From Saprospiraceae bacterium (GTDB lineage Bacteria > Bacteroidota > Bacteroidia > Chitinophagales > Saprospiraceae), in assembly GCA_020630735.1 (NCBI GenBank), contig JAHDIP010000023.1, positions 1-44,972 on the forward strand: a DNA stretch of 44,972 nucleotides, given 5' to 3'. This document shows positions 21,107 to 33,200 of the stretch, piece by piece. Position 1 is the stretch's first letter. The number at the start of each line of letters is the position of its first letter. Under the pieces are notes generated by a model. The model was given only the letters and a program-made list of their open reading frames with translations, made no database searches and was not told the origin of the DNA. The position numbers were made by a program, and so were the translations under genes.

Positions 21107-24100
21107 ATGTTACGAACAATCATCACAACTATTCTCTCTGTATGCCTATTAGCGAATATCGCTTACGCCAATTATACAGAACCAGTAAAATTCTCTGACA
21201 GTCGATCTCAATTCATCTCTGAGATGGAGGATTTTATAATGGCAAGTAATAAAAAAGATGCCATAGAAAGTTTCAATAAATTTAAGACCAAAGTAAATTC
21301 CTCTTCTTATAATAATGATGAATTTGCACAAATTGTAGAAACCAGTAATAATATGCTGCAACTCAAAATGGCAGCAAGTCCTTACTTTAGCGCTTACCTA
21401 AAAGCAGTTACCATTATTAAAGATGAAGTAAAAGGCGAAAAACAATTTAAGACTTGGCATTCTACTTTAGTAGGAATGCTTAAAGATTTAGAAGACAAAA
21501 AATTCAAACCTTACAAAGAATTTGTCAACTTCTCTGAACGCTTCTTTAAAGAAAAGAATTTATATACTTCAAGCTCAGGATTAGTTTGGACGATAGAAAC
21601 TACTGAATTTGAATTTGCTTACGAAGAAAAAGAAGCTAGTGTTGTTTACAAAAACGTTACTCTAAAAGGAACTCGTAAAGATGCGACCATTATTATTCAA
21701 GAAACTTCTGGACATTATTATCCTGCAAAATTGAAGTGGAAAGGCGACGGCGGAAAAGTTAGTTGGGATAAATCTGGAGTAGACAATAACGTTTATTGCA
21801 GTTTAACGGAATATGATATCAATGTAAAAAAAGCACTTTATCAAGCGAATAATGTTTTAATGCATCACCCTGATATGTTTAAAGCAGGACCGGTAACGGG
21901 TAAACTTGATGATAAAATGATCATGGGCAAACAAAAAGATAAGGTTACTTATCCTCGTTTTGAGTCAAAAGAAAAAACACTAGAAATTGAAGACATAGGT
22001 GGTGGTTTAAAATATGTAGGTGGTGTAAAGCTACACGGAAATGTAGTGTATGGCTACGGAACAAAAGATACGAAAGCTAACATAAAAGTATATAATGACC
22101 AAAATGAATTAGTACTTAGAGCTTCTTCCGAATCATTCACGATCAAGAAAGGAGAAAAAATTGTTGGGAAGGAAGTAGAAGCAGTGATCTATGTCGAAAA
22201 TGATTCTATTTATCATCCTTCTGTAAATTTACGTTTTAATCCAATTGAAAAAGAACTGAATTTATTTAGAGGTGATAAAGGTCGTGAACGTAATCCGTTT
22301 TTTAGTTCTTATCATAAAGTAGATTTAGACGTTGACAAGATTGATTGGTATGTAGGAACCGACTCTATTATGGTCGGACGTAAAGTAGCAGATTTTGTTG
22401 ATGCTAATCAACGAGTAAAAATCCGTTCGTTCAACTACTACAACGAAAGTGAATACCAACGTTTCCAAAACGTATCTAGTACCAACCCAATTTCATTGTT
22501 AAAAATTATTACAGAAAAAGAAGGAACCAATGTTATTGATGCAAACAAATTAGCAAAGATGTTGAATCCTCGATTCGATATTAGTAGCATCCGTACCTTA
22601 CTCTATGACTTATCTGCTCAAGGTTTTGTAGACTACGATAAAGACTCGCAATTAGTGACTGTAAAAGATAAAGTGATTCATTATGCGAAAGCTAGCCAAA
22701 AGCAATCGGACTATGATAATCTAGAGATTGTTTCTACTACTGATGAAACCAATGCGGTTTTGAGTTTGACAAATCACAACCTGAAAACAAAAGGAATAAA
22801 ACATGTAGAGTTCAACAAGCGTCAGCGAGTAGCTGCAGTACCTACTGATAACCAAATTACTCTTAAAGATAATAGAGATATGACTTTTGATGGAAAACTA
22901 TATGCTGGTTTTGGTTTATTTGATGGTTCAGGTTACGAGTTTAGCTACAAAAAGAATTCGATCAAAATGGATTCTGTAAAAGTACTAGAGTTGTTTATTC
23001 CTACTGGCGATAAAGATACTAAAGGAATGCCTGAAGCATTTGCAATGGCTTCTAAATTAGAACATCTTAGTGGAGAAATTTTAATAGATGCACCTGAAAA
23101 TAAATCAGGTAAAGAAGATGTAGAAATGTTTCCATCACTAAATAGTAAAGGAGCATTTGTTTACTACGATATGAAAGAAGTACAAGGTGGTGTTTATACT
23201 AGAGACAAATTTTTCTTCAAATTGGATCCGTTCCATATGAACAGTTTAGACAAATTTACAAAAGAAGATTTAGTTTATAAAGGAACGCTTACATCACATA
23301 ATATCTTCCCTGATTTTCAGGAGACGCTTTTATTGCAAGAAGATCAATCTTTAGGATTTGTGACGAATACACCAGCGACAGGCTATCAGGCTTACCAAAG
23401 TTCTGGTGTATACAAAGGTGAGATCGCTTTAAGTAATGCAGGTCTATTAGGTAAAGGAAATATCGAATACCTTGGTTCTACATTTGATTCAAAAGACATC
23501 ACTTTCAAGCCAGAACAAATGCTAGCAACTGCAGATGCATTTAATTTAAAAGAGAGCAGATCGGGAGTTGAGTATCCAAAAGTAAAAGCACAAGATGTAA
23601 AGATAGATTGGTTGCCATATGCTGATACCATGTTTGTTGATACCAAAGAATTTCCGTTTGAAATGTTCAATGACGGTTTACACACATTAGGGGGTACATT
23701 GATTTTGACTTCTAAAGGACTCAAAGGAAAAGGTATTTTTGATTGGGACAAAGGCTCCGTTGATTCTGAATTGTATTCTTTTGGTGCGCACAGTTCTAAA
23801 GCAGATGTTGCTGATTTGCAAATTCGTGCATTCAATACTGAAGAACTAGCACTAGATACTAGAAATGTAAAAGTAGATTTCGATTTCGATAAGCAGATAG
23901 GTACCGTAAAAGCGAATGTTGATACACTTATGACGACTCTACCATACAATAAGTACATCACTTCTATGAATGAATTTGATTGGGATATTGCTGGCGAAAC
24001 GATTACGTTTAAGGCTGAAGAAAATAAAATGGGAACATTCTTATCTACTTCAGAAGGACAAGATTCATTATTCTTTAAAGGTGAAACGGCAAAATACGAT

Positions 24101-25591
24101 TTGAAATCTAGCGAACTGTTGATTGGTGGAGTAAAGAAAATTCAAGTTGCAGATGCCTTGATTTATCCTAACGAAGGAAAAGTTGATATCCAATCTGGTG
24201 GTATCATGACAACATTGAACGATGCAAAAATTGTAGCCAATCTTAGAAATAAACATCACGTTATTAACCGTGCAACAATTGATATCAAAGGGAAGAAATT
24301 GTACGAAGGTACTGGTTTTTATGAATATAATATTGGAGACAAAGAACAAGAGATTGAGTTTACAAATATTTCTGGTCAAGCATTAGAAGACAATAAATTG
24401 ACAACTACTGCATCAGGTACAATCAAAGAAACTGATCAGTTTTACATAGATCACAAAACGACTTTTAGAGGTACGATTCGATTAAACGCTGAATCTAGAA
24501 ATTTAAAATTCGAAGGTTTTGCAAAATTGGATGCTGAACGTTTACCACACAATCAATGGTTCTCTATTGATAGCAAAGGAGATAGAAAAAACCTAAGTAT
24601 CTCTTACGATGAGCCTAAAAATTTAGATGGAGCGAAATTGAGCACTGGTCTATTTTTAAGCCACGAAAAAGGAGCGATTTATCCTAGAGTAATGATGCCG
24701 GCTTGGTCAAAACAAGATCGTACTATTTTTGAAGCAAAAGGATTATTCAATTATGATGAAAAAAATAACCACTTCAATTTTGGTGACTCACTAAAAGTTG
24801 TTGCTAACCACACTAAAGGTAATTTGTTGAAGTTTGATGATAACGATGGTACCGTTACAGCTCAAGGACAATTTAATATTGGATCCGGTTTGGATTACAT
24901 CAATGTAACAACGGCGGGTAAAGCGATTACTCGATTTAAAGAAAGTGGTGGAGAAACACCTACCATAGACCTAAATGCAATGTTAGGAATTGACTTTATT
25001 CTTCCTGAAAAACTAGAGAGTATAATGGCAGGTGACTTTATGGCTACAAGCTATGAAGCGGAAGCGATAGATTACAAAGGTGATGGAACCTACGAAAAAG
25101 CATTAGCAGAATTTTATGATAATGATAAAAAGGCAATGTTCAAAGCATTGGACGTATTACGAAATAGTGGGAAATTAGAATTACCTAAGAAGAATTCTTA
25201 TACGATCTTCTTCAGTAAATTAGGATTGGAGTGGAATGAAGAGTTACAATCTTTTGTTTCTAATACTAAGAAAATTGGTTTGGGAGCTATTGGTGGCGAA
25301 GTGATAAATAGACAAGTAGAAGCATATGTAGAATTTAGAATGCCTTCTAATGAAAATGATCGTTTTTACATCCATCTTACTTCTCCAAGTGGCTACTACT
25401 ATTTCTTTGGTTTCAAAGAAGGTATCATGAATATCGTGTCTAATAATGTTCGATTTAATGAAGAAGTAATCAACATGAAGAATAAAGATAAAATGCACAA
25501 AATGAAAAATGGTGAAACATACGAAATACAACCCGTCAACGAGGGTACAGCAAAAGCTTTTGTCAACAGAGTTATTGAGGCTAGCAAATAG
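21107..25591 (+). CDS. Very large exported protein of unrecognised family (paralogue B)
   Basis: This 1494-residue protein is collinear with the protein at 6769-11271 over its full length. It has a signal peptide (MLRTIITTILSVCLLANIAYA), the helical N-terminal stretch, the beta-rich body, the winged-helix-like unit near residues 475-520 (DANKLAKMLNPRFD, then LLYDLSAQGFVDYD) and the conserved end (DRFYIHLTSPSGYYYFFGFK, then VSNNVRF). It has no lipobox, membrane anchor or T9SS tail. Blocks such as GFYEYNIGDKEQE are identical in the two proteins, while other parts have drifted, so the duplication is old and both copies are kept. The function is unknown. Its 5' side differs completely from that of paralogue A: no close promoter and a 1.4-kb structured stretch upstream. 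A strong terminator follows. Confidence 0.8.
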   Translation: MLRTIITTILSVCLLANIAYANYTEPVKFSDSRSQFISEMEDFIMASNKKDAIESFNKFKTKVNSSSYNNDEFAQIVETSNNMLQLKMAASPYFSAYLKAVTIIKDEVKGEKQFKTWHSTLVGMLKDLEDKKFKPYKEFVNFSERFFKEKNLYTSSSGLVWTIETTEFEFAYEEKEASVVYKNVTLKGTRKDATIIIQETSGHYYPAKLKWKGDGGKVSWDKSGVDNNVYCSLTEYDINVKKALYQANNVLMHHPDMFKAGPVTGKLDDKMIMGKQKDKVTYPRFESKEKTLEIEDIGGGLKYVGGVKLHGNVVYGYGTKDTKANIKVYNDQNELVLRASSESFTIKKGEKIVGKEVEAVIYVENDSIYHPSVNLRFNPIEKELNLFRGDKGRERNPFFSSYHKVDLDVDKIDWYVGTDSIMVGRKVADFVDANQRVKIRSFNYYNESEYQRFQNVSSTNPISLLKIITEKEGTNVIDANKLAKMLNPRFDISSIRTLLYDLSAQGFVDYDKDSQLVTVKDKVIHYAKASQKQSDYDNLEIVSTTDETNAVLSLTNHNLKTKGIKHVEFNKRQRVAAVPTDNQITLKDNRDMTFDGKLYAGFGLFDGSGYEFSYKKNSIKMDSVKVLELFIPTGDKDTKGMPEAFAMASKLEHLSGEILIDAPENKSGKEDVEMFPSLNSKGAFVYYDMKEVQGGVYTRDKFFFKLDPFHMNSLDKFTKEDLVYKGTLTSHNIFPDFQETLLLQEDQSLGFVTNTPATGYQAYQSSGVYKGEIALSNAGLLGKGNIEYLGSTFDSKDITFKPEQMLATADAFNLKESRSGVEYPKVKAQDVKIDWLPYADTMFVDTKEFPFEMFNDGLHTLGGTLILTSKGLKGKGIFDWDKGSVDSELYSFGAHSSKADVADLQIRAFNTEELALDTRNVKVDFDFDKQIGTVKANVDTLMTTLPYNKYITSMNEFDWDIAGETITFKAEENKMGTFLSTSEGQDSLFFKGETAKYDLKSSELLIGGVKKIQVADALIYPNEGKVDIQSGGIMTTLNDAKIVANLRNKHHVINRATIDIKGKKLYEGTGFYEYNIGDKEQEIEFTNISGQALEDNKLTTTASGTIKETDQFYIDHKTTFRGTIRLNAESRNLKFEGFAKLDAERLPHNQWFSIDSKGDRKNLSISYDEPKNLDGAKLSTGLFLSHEKGAIYPRVMMPAWSKQDRTIFEAKGLFNYDEKNNHFNFGDSLKVVANHTKGNLLKFDDNDGTVTAQGQFNIGSGLDYINVTTAGKAITRFKESGGETPTIDLNAMLGIDFILPEKLESIMAGDFMATSYEAEAIDYKGDGTYEKALAEFYDNDKKAMFKALDVLRNSGKLELPKKNSYTIFFSKLGLEWNEELQSFVSNTKKIGLGAIGGEVINRQVEAYVEFRMPSNENDRFYIHLTSPSGYYYFFGFKEGIMNIVSNNVRFNEEVINMKNKDKMHKMKNGETYEIQPVNEGTAKAFVNRVIEASK

Positions 25592-25626
25592 CCAAGAATA
25601 TAGTTGTTGATACTGTTCGATGTTTG

Positions 25627-25658
25627 AGAGGGTAAACTTGGTTTACCCTCTTTTTTTT
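25627..25658 (+). terminator. Intrinsic terminator after paralogue B
   Basis: AGAGGGTAAAC (25627-25637) pairs with GTTTACCCTCT (25641-25651) around a 3-nt loop and runs into eight T residues. It lies 36 bp after the stop and abuts the end of the convergent coiled-coil gene. Confidence 0.92.
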
Positions 25659-25661
25659 GGC

Positions 25662-26612
25662 TTACTTATTTTCTGCTTGAATTAGATCCATTTTTTCCTT
25701 TTGTAAGTTCATTACATTTGATTCAATGATATCCAACTCTTCGGAAAAGATACGATTTATTTCAACTACTTTTAGTTGTAATTTTTTTAATTCTTTTATC
25801 TGTTTTTGCCCTATTTCTTTTCGAGCAAGCTCTTTGATAATCAATTCTCCATAAGAAAGAGAACTAAAATATTCAGCTCTTCGATTATTGTATATCAATT
25901 CAAGGTTTTCATATTCATATACATCAGTCAATTCCTTTTTGAAAGCTTTGATTGATTTTTTAAGGTTTACAGCTTGTAATTGTATATCGCTAATGGTTAC
26001 CTCACATTCTTTTGTAAATGATGGAGTCTTCGGATCAGTATTATAACTTTTGGTTAATCTGTGGTTAATATTTATAAAAATATTGTTTAGTATTTTTATT
26101 ACATTTTTTCCTTCGTCCATTATTTCAAGGATCTCCATATAGAGCTTTTTGTTATCATCTATTTCTTTGACAAGTTTTAGTATTCTATTTAGATCAAAAG
26201 AGCCATGTTGTTTTATACTTTGTTCACGTTCAATAACTAATTCCGCAAATTCTTTTTTCAGGGAATGTTCGGTTGCGATTTTCTTATTCAGAACATTTAA
26301 TTCAAAATTTAATATATCGATTAGTTTTTGATGTTCATCTATTTCCATAGACTTACTCAGATATTGGTCTTTTAATTTTTTTTCTTTTTCTTGATGTCGA
26401 ACTCTAGCCTTTTTTAGGAGACTCTTTAGTTTACTAAATGATTTATGATCATCAAGTTGTTTTTCAAGGCTTGCCAATTCTCGCTCTAGCGCATCCAAGG
26501 TTCGTGCTTCAATTTTAATCTTTTTCACTAACTCAACACAGTAACCCTTACACAATTCGATGTTTTGTATCTCTTTTATTAATTCTTCTATTCTTGGTTC
26601 AATATCTTTCAT
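25662..26612 (-). CDS. Cytoplasmic coiled-coil protein of unknown function
   Basis: This 316-residue protein is almost entirely Glu/Lys/Leu-rich heptad-like helix (for example LDALERELASLEKQLDDHKS and later LKKLQLKVVEINRIFSEELD). It has no signal peptide or transmembrane segment. It resembles structural or scaffold coiled coils in general, and no catalytic motif is visible. The start is taken at ATG 26612 (MKDIEPRIEELIKE). A TTG 48 bp upstream is in frame but would run through a 10-bp dyad at 26640-26665 that looks like an operator or leader hairpin. It is convergent with paralogue B and divergent from the giant adhesin gene. Its relation to either is unknown. Confidence 0.7.
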   Translation of the reverse strand: MKDIEPRIEELIKEIQNIELCKGYCVELVKKIKIEARTLDALERELASLEKQLDDHKSFSKLKSLLKKARVRHQEKEKKLKDQYLSKSMEIDEHQKLIDILNFELNVLNKKIATEHSLKKEFAELVIEREQSIKQHGSFDLNRILKLVKEIDDNKKLYMEILEIMDEGKNVIKILNNIFININHRLTKSYNTDPKTPSFTKECEVTISDIQLQAVNLKKSIKAFKKELTDVYEYENLELIYNNRRAEYFSSLSYGELIIKELARKEIGQKQIKELKKLQLKVVEINRIFSEELDIIESNVMNLQKEKMDLIQAENK

Positions 26613-26639
26613 GCGTTTGAAATTTATAATATTGCTGGC

Positions 26640-26665
26640 ACTACTTGTATTTCCGTACAAGTAGT
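26640..26665. promoter_or_regulatory. 10-bp perfect dyad just upstream of the coiled-coil gene
   Basis: ACTACTTGTA (26640-26649) and TACAAGTAGT (26656-26665) flank a 6-bp TTTCCG spacer. It lies 28 bp upstream of the ATG at 26612. It could be an operator or a 5'-leader hairpin controlling the coiled-coil gene. Confidence 0.5.
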
Positions 26666-27250
26666 ATGATATACTTTTATTTTGTCAAATTCTCTTGGCC
26701 GAACAAGCCGACTACAATAGATTTGGTCAATCAATTCATGATCAATAATTAATAATCTATAGAACGATCTCCCATTGTACTACATCAGAAGCCGCATTTT
26801 GTGAAAATATTCGTTGTAAAAACAGGTATATTTCTCTTTTTTTAGCAACCTATGTCTTTTTTTTGCGTTAAACACTGCCCACAAAATTACCAAATTTTCT
26901 CTCCTTATATATACAATCTTTTCTTTATACCAACCGCTTCACAAATTTTAGCTTACTGTAAACCAGTGACAATATAAATTTACATATTAAAAAATGTATC
27001 TAAATATCTATATGTAAACTACCCTTTTTTTGGTATGATTTTAGACATAAGAACTTAGTGGAAAAGTAGCTTTTTCAATGCTTTTCTATTTAAGAATCTA
27101 GAAACTTTATAACTCGCTGTATGCTAGTTGTTTATGTTCTCATGAAAAATATTTTTTCTGAGCGATACATAGTTTTAAAATCCTATTAACCTTTTTGGGA
27201 AACTAAAAAAATCTCAAAAGGCTAAGGGAAAAGACATCAAAACAATCCCT
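26666..27250. other. Divergent intergenic region between the coiled-coil and giant adhesin genes
   Basis: No gene was seen here. It is AT-rich with the TACC-N8-GGTA site at 27020-27035 and an imperfect CCTTTT/AAAAGG pairing near 27189-27220 just before the adhesin start. I found no exact TTTG-N19-21-TAnnTTTG promoter on either strand. Confidence 0.5.
27020..27035. promoter_or_regulatory. Candidate operator TACC-N8-GGTA (copy 2)
   Basis: TACCCTTTTTTTGGTA followed by TG matches the site at 19666-19681 in 15 of 18 positions, with the same arm spacing. It lies 215 bp upstream of the giant adhesin start. Confidence 0.4.
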
Positions 27251-30200
27251 ATGAAAAGGAGTTTACAGATTTTATTTGCCTTATTTTTTATTTTTATAGC
27301 TTCTAGTAAACTATTAGTCGCACAAAATAATTTATCTGTGGCATTTGAAAATCTAAATGCCGTTCCCGATTTTTTGAATATTTGTGGCGATGCAGATACT
27401 GCCAAAGTAGTGATCAGTATTGAAGGGCTCAATCCATTTACTCGAACAAATCTTACTGCTACTGCTAATTTATTCGAAGGCGTGAATTTTGTCGAATTTT
27501 TACCAGCACAATCTTCAACTGGAATAACCTTAGTTGATGGATCAGATCCATCTAGACCTATTTTTAGTCTTCCCGATCTAGGACCATCTGGTATACTATC
27601 CGTCGAATTGACTTATTCTATTGTAGCCAAATGTGCTTATATCGATACGCTTACTGCAAACAATGCAGCCGATGTTTTAGATGCGTGGCATTTTGAGTAC
27701 GACCTTGATGGAAGTACAACTGGTCTCGTCGAAGATGATGTAAATATCGAATATCGTGATGCCTTTGCAGTTCCATCTTTTACGATCTCAGCCATGAATA
27801 GTAATGGTCCTTCAAAAGTAGGAGAGTGCTTGTCGAGAGATATTATTACAACGAATAGTGGATTAGATGGTTTTGTAGATACGCTGATGTATGAAAATAT
27901 TCAAGGGGCTGGAATCTCTGTAGTTGGTATAGAAGTAAACGGGATTTCAATACCATTCACCAAACAAGAAGTATTTGGCGATACCCTAATTACAGCCTTA
28001 ATAGATAGTTCCTTTTTTCAACTCAATACAATAGGTAGTGGACCTGGAGATGGAGATAACTTTTTTGATCCTGATGAAACGGTTTTGATTACCGAATATA
28101 TATGTGTCTTAAATTGTGATGACTCTAGAGCAAGTACACATACCGCTTTGTGGGGTTGCGATGGTGATTATTGTAGACCTACAACGACAACCGATTTTAT
28201 TAGAATTGGAGATGGAGCAGCCAATGTAGGTTTTGTTCCTTCAGGTTCTGTTACGAATACAAATACTGGTTATTGTCAAGCGGGTTCTTCTACAGTTACC
28301 TTTACTAATGAAGGAGTAGAAGTTGATCCTGGCTTTGCAACGATGACTGATTTGATCGCAGGTATTGGAATCGGCGATGGTTTTTTATTGAGCTCTGATG
28401 GTTTTACCATTACATCAATTGTAATCGGAGGTGTTACGATGACCGCTCCTTTAGCGATGAATCCTTTAGATGGGAATCCTCTTTTTCAAACCGATCCTGA
28501 TGGTCCAGGAGGCATAGAAGATATGGATGGCGATGGTTATTTTGATGATTTAGGATTGGGGCAATCGTTTGAGATGACCGCTTACTTTGAGTTTGATTGT
28601 TCAAATGCACAAGTAGTTGGCGATGATTACTGTGCCAATGATTTTGTAACTGCATTGAGTGCAAGAGTCGATTATACCGATGCATGTAGCGATCAAATTA
28701 TAGAGCTAGAAAGCTCTTACTATGCACCTCAAAACAAACAAGATAATTTTGAAAATTTTACAGATCCAGATGCCTTTTTGCAGACAGACGTATTTTATAT
28801 TATACACAATGAAACAAGAAGTGTTTTTAACTTCGAAAAAGATTGTGGTAGTGGAGAACAGTTTATTATAAAAATGGTATTGCCAACAGGTATCAATCCG
28901 ATTATTTCTGAAATGGCATTGTTTAGAAACCAGTCTTCATCCTCTGTGCCCTTGATCAATAATTTTATGACTGGGGATACCTTAAACCTTATTTACGATG
29001 CTTCTGTTTCTGCATTTATAGGTGGCGAGTATGAAGTCATCATGGCTTTACAAGCAGACTGTTCTGCACAAACAGGGCCAACAAGTTTTCCATTTAGTAT
29101 GGAACATTATTGCCCAAGTTGTGATTGTACACATACTTGGTATTGTGATGAATTACCTGGTCCTCAATTGCATACTACTGATCCTCCTTGTCCACCATTA
29201 GCTTGTCCTGTTGGTTTACAATCTACGTCATTTGATGTAAATCGGGTAACTTTTGGTTATACTGACAATAGTTACACAACTCCATATGATCCAGCATTAG
29301 CGAATACAAAAGTTGCTATTTCTTGCGACTCTATCGAAATGCGTTTGATCAATATTGTAGGAGATACGCCTATAAGTGATAGCATTGGAGTCGTAGTACA
29401 TTATAATAATGTAGATGGTAGTATGGATACTACCCAGACATTAATTTTTGGAGAAGGTACTTTACGATTAACTAATAATGGCAACGAATATTTTTGCCCT
29501 ATTGATCAATCACACCTAACTGTTCAAGCTATAGATAGTACCAAGTTTTTAACCTTTGAGTTAGGAAATTGTTTGACGGATTTAGGCATTACTCTAAATC
29601 CTGGTGATACAGTTGAATACATTGGTTATTTTAAGGTGAATACAGAAGGTCCTTATCCTGTACAATTCCGTAGAATTCCCAACTTAAGAGCATATGGATA
29701 TGCTGCGGTTGACGGTATCGATTATGCCTGTGATAACTTTGGAGATATACTAACGATAGCAAAAAATAATACCGTCTTTTCTTATCCAAACAGTACGAGT
29801 ATGCCTGAAGGCTGTGAAGAAGCAACCCTTCAATATCGACTCATTACGGTAAATAATGGATTTAGTGAATGGTTCGGAAATGAGTACAGACAAGCAATTG
29901 CAATCGACTCGATTACCTTCCGATTTGATACAACGATTTTTCAAGCCTTCAGTCAGTTTATACCTGAAGTTTCTATTCCTGGGCATCCAGTCCATGGCAA
30001 TAGTTTTGTTCCTATTGAATCATTTGACTTATCGCCAGATGGCTACTATGTAGCTCGTTTTGATACCTTACAAAATGTGCCAGCTTTAAATGATGTAACT
30101 TCTTATTCGTTTAATCTAAGAATCCGTGCAATACCGAACTGCCGTTCCTTAACAGGAAGTATAAATGACGACAATGTCTTTGATTTTGATCCGACCATTT

Positions 30201-33200
30201 ATTTTTATGATCGATATTATGCCAGCGTAATCGGAGATGGATCATGTATTGATTATAAAGTAGATTCTGTTGATAATAATATTACTTATACCGAGCCACC
30301 TACATTTATTCTTTCACCAGTCTCTAACCCAAACTTTATTTTAGTTGGTGATACTGCTGTATGGGAAGTACAATATTGTAATACTTCATCTGAAGCAGAT
30401 GCAGGACTTACTTGGCTTTCATTAGAGGATGCTACAGGAGCTATCGAGATTGTAGAAATGACGGACATTAGTAATCCATCGAATAATACTGATCTGACAA
30501 TCACGCAATATGATGCAGCAAATGGTAGCTATTACTTCGCTTATACACCTGCATTACTTAGAGCCGATGGTACTAATAATTTGGATGAAATGTGTAATAC
30601 TATCCGAATAAAATCATTAGTCAATAATTGTGGATTAACAAATATTACTGCTCGGATTGGTTACAACTGTATAGCATTCGATGACCCAAACTGGACGCCT
30701 TTATCCTATGATCCTTGTGATGATATTACGACGCCTTTAACGGTTACCACCTTGAGTCCATTTTTGGATGCTACCATTACAGAGCAACCAGCTACCAATC
30801 CAGAAATTTGCGATACTAGTACAATAGAAATTTTAGTAAGAAATACCAATGAAGGTATCGCATACGATATAAGAACACAACTCATTTTACCAATTCAAGG
30901 AGCTACGATTGTTCCTGGTAGTATTCAGTTTGCACATCCTTCAGATGCTCCAATGGTACCTGCATTATCTGACCCAGTATATGTTGGTACAAGTTCGAGA
31001 GGAGACATTTATCAATATGATGATTTCTCACAATTGGATGCTTTCTTAGATCAAAATGGCTTGCCTGGTTTCGATCCATCTAACCCAACAACCTCTAACG
31101 AAATCCGACTTCGTTACGATTTCGTAACCGACTGTAATTATGTAAGTGGTTCGGTGTCGTACTATACGATACAAGGTATGCAAGGTTGTGGAGACTCTAC
31201 CAACTTCGAGCGAGGGGAAACCTTGCCTATACAAATCAATGGTGCAGAACCTGATTTTTCTAAAATATTTGATATCAGTTTCTCTCCACAAACAGCCTTA
31301 TTTCCAGGAGGCGTTTCGACGGTTGGAATTGATGTAACCAATATGACAAGCACACCATCTGATACAACTGATAAAGTAAAACTAATGTTACCACTAGAAG
31401 TGGTTTATCAGCCTGGTTCAACAGTGGCTACTAATCCAGGAACTTGGATACTCGAAGAACCCGAAATAGATACGGTGGCTAATTTCCAAATGCTCTATTG
31501 GTGTTTGCCAGCTGGCATCCTTCAAAACGAAGTAGCCAACTTTACTTTTGGTTTAGCAGCACCCGATTACGATTGTAGCACTTCCAATTTAGAGGTAGGA
31601 TTATCTACTATTTTGAGAAAAGAACTGATGTGTGTAGGTACTACGATAACTTGTGAAGTAGAAGCAATTACATCTATAGATGGTAGTCAACTGACAGACT
31701 TACCTGTTATCCAAAATTCATTAGACTTTCATTTGGCATCCGTTACTAGTATTTGTCAAGATACCAATGAAGAACTCGTCACAGTAGATGGAGGAATAAT
31801 AAATGCAGGAGTAGATTTCCCCGCTTTACCTTTCACGGTGACTTATCACTTCGATTCTAATAGTAATGATATTTATGACGACGGCGAACCAGTCATTATG
31901 AGCTTTAATGAGAGTGGACCAATTGGTTCTTTAGATACCCTTCCAATCAATCATTCATTCTTTATTGATAATGGAAAAGTGTGTCAAATCATTGCTCGAA
32001 TAGATACCACAGGTTTAGGTCTTTGTGATGAAAGTGAAATCAAATTGCCAGATCCTGTATTACTAAATGCTGGCGATGATCAATTATTCTGTGCAGATAG
32101 TCCAACGACGATTAATACAGAGATTGGAGATCCTGCTTGTAATTTTATGGGTGGCTATGTTTATAATTGGAGAGCATTACCTCCAGCAGCAGATACAGAT
32201 TTGAGTAGCTTAACCGTACCAAATCCAACGATTAGTGTTCCGCACAATGCCGTCGTTGAAGACACCTTAATTTATGTTTTAGAAACACAACGAGTTGGTT
32301 GTGGTGCCTTAACGGTCGATTCTGTTTTAATCATCAGAGGAATTTCTATTGATGTAGTAGGTGGAGGAGATGTCTTCTCTACACCTGGTGATACCATTAC
32401 CTTGATGCCGACGGTTACAGGTGGTAGTACACCTTATACATACAGTTGGACACCAACAACAGATATGGATGACCCAACAAGTGCAACCCCACAAGTTTGG
32501 CCTTCAGTAGAAACACAATATACCGTAACGGCTACTTCGGCTGTAGGTTGTACAGATACAGATGTGATTCAAGTCTTTTTCTCGAATCCTGTTGAAGCCG
32601 TTTTAGAAACAGCAGATACGTCTATTTGTAGTAATGAAACGGTACAGCTAGGTGTAACTGGAGGAACAGATTATAGTTGGGTAGAAGATGCTGCAAATCC
32701 AACAATGGGTAATTTATCTTCTACTACAATTCCAAATCCAATATTTAGCGGAGCTGCTCCGAACTCTATTTATATGTATGATGTCATCGTGACAGATACG
32801 AATTATCCAGGTTATGCAGATACCGCAACAGTAACAATTACGGTAGATGATGCTTTAGCGGAAGCTTTAGCATTTCCTCCGATTGCTTGTGCAGGAGATA
32901 CCGTTGTCTTATCGGGCGGATATGGAATTCAACTAGATTGGTTTGAAGGAACAACGCCTATTGGTTCAGGGTTTAGTTTAGTCGTTATGCCTACAGCAAC
33001 GACAACTTATACCTTGGTCGCAGAAAATGCAATCGGTTGTCAAGATACAGCAATGGTTACAGTACAAGTAGAACCATTGCCAATAGTAGCCAATCCAATT
33101 CCAGATATGGAAAATTGCGCTAGTGATGTTATTCCTGTTTCAATAGAAATAAATGAACCTATAGCGTCCTATATCATTGCAGGAACAGGTGGTTTTGCGA

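Noticed and set aside
23392-23961. 189-codon minus-strand ORF inside paralogue B
   Set aside because: It is antisense to a well-supported gene, with no start context or family resemblance.
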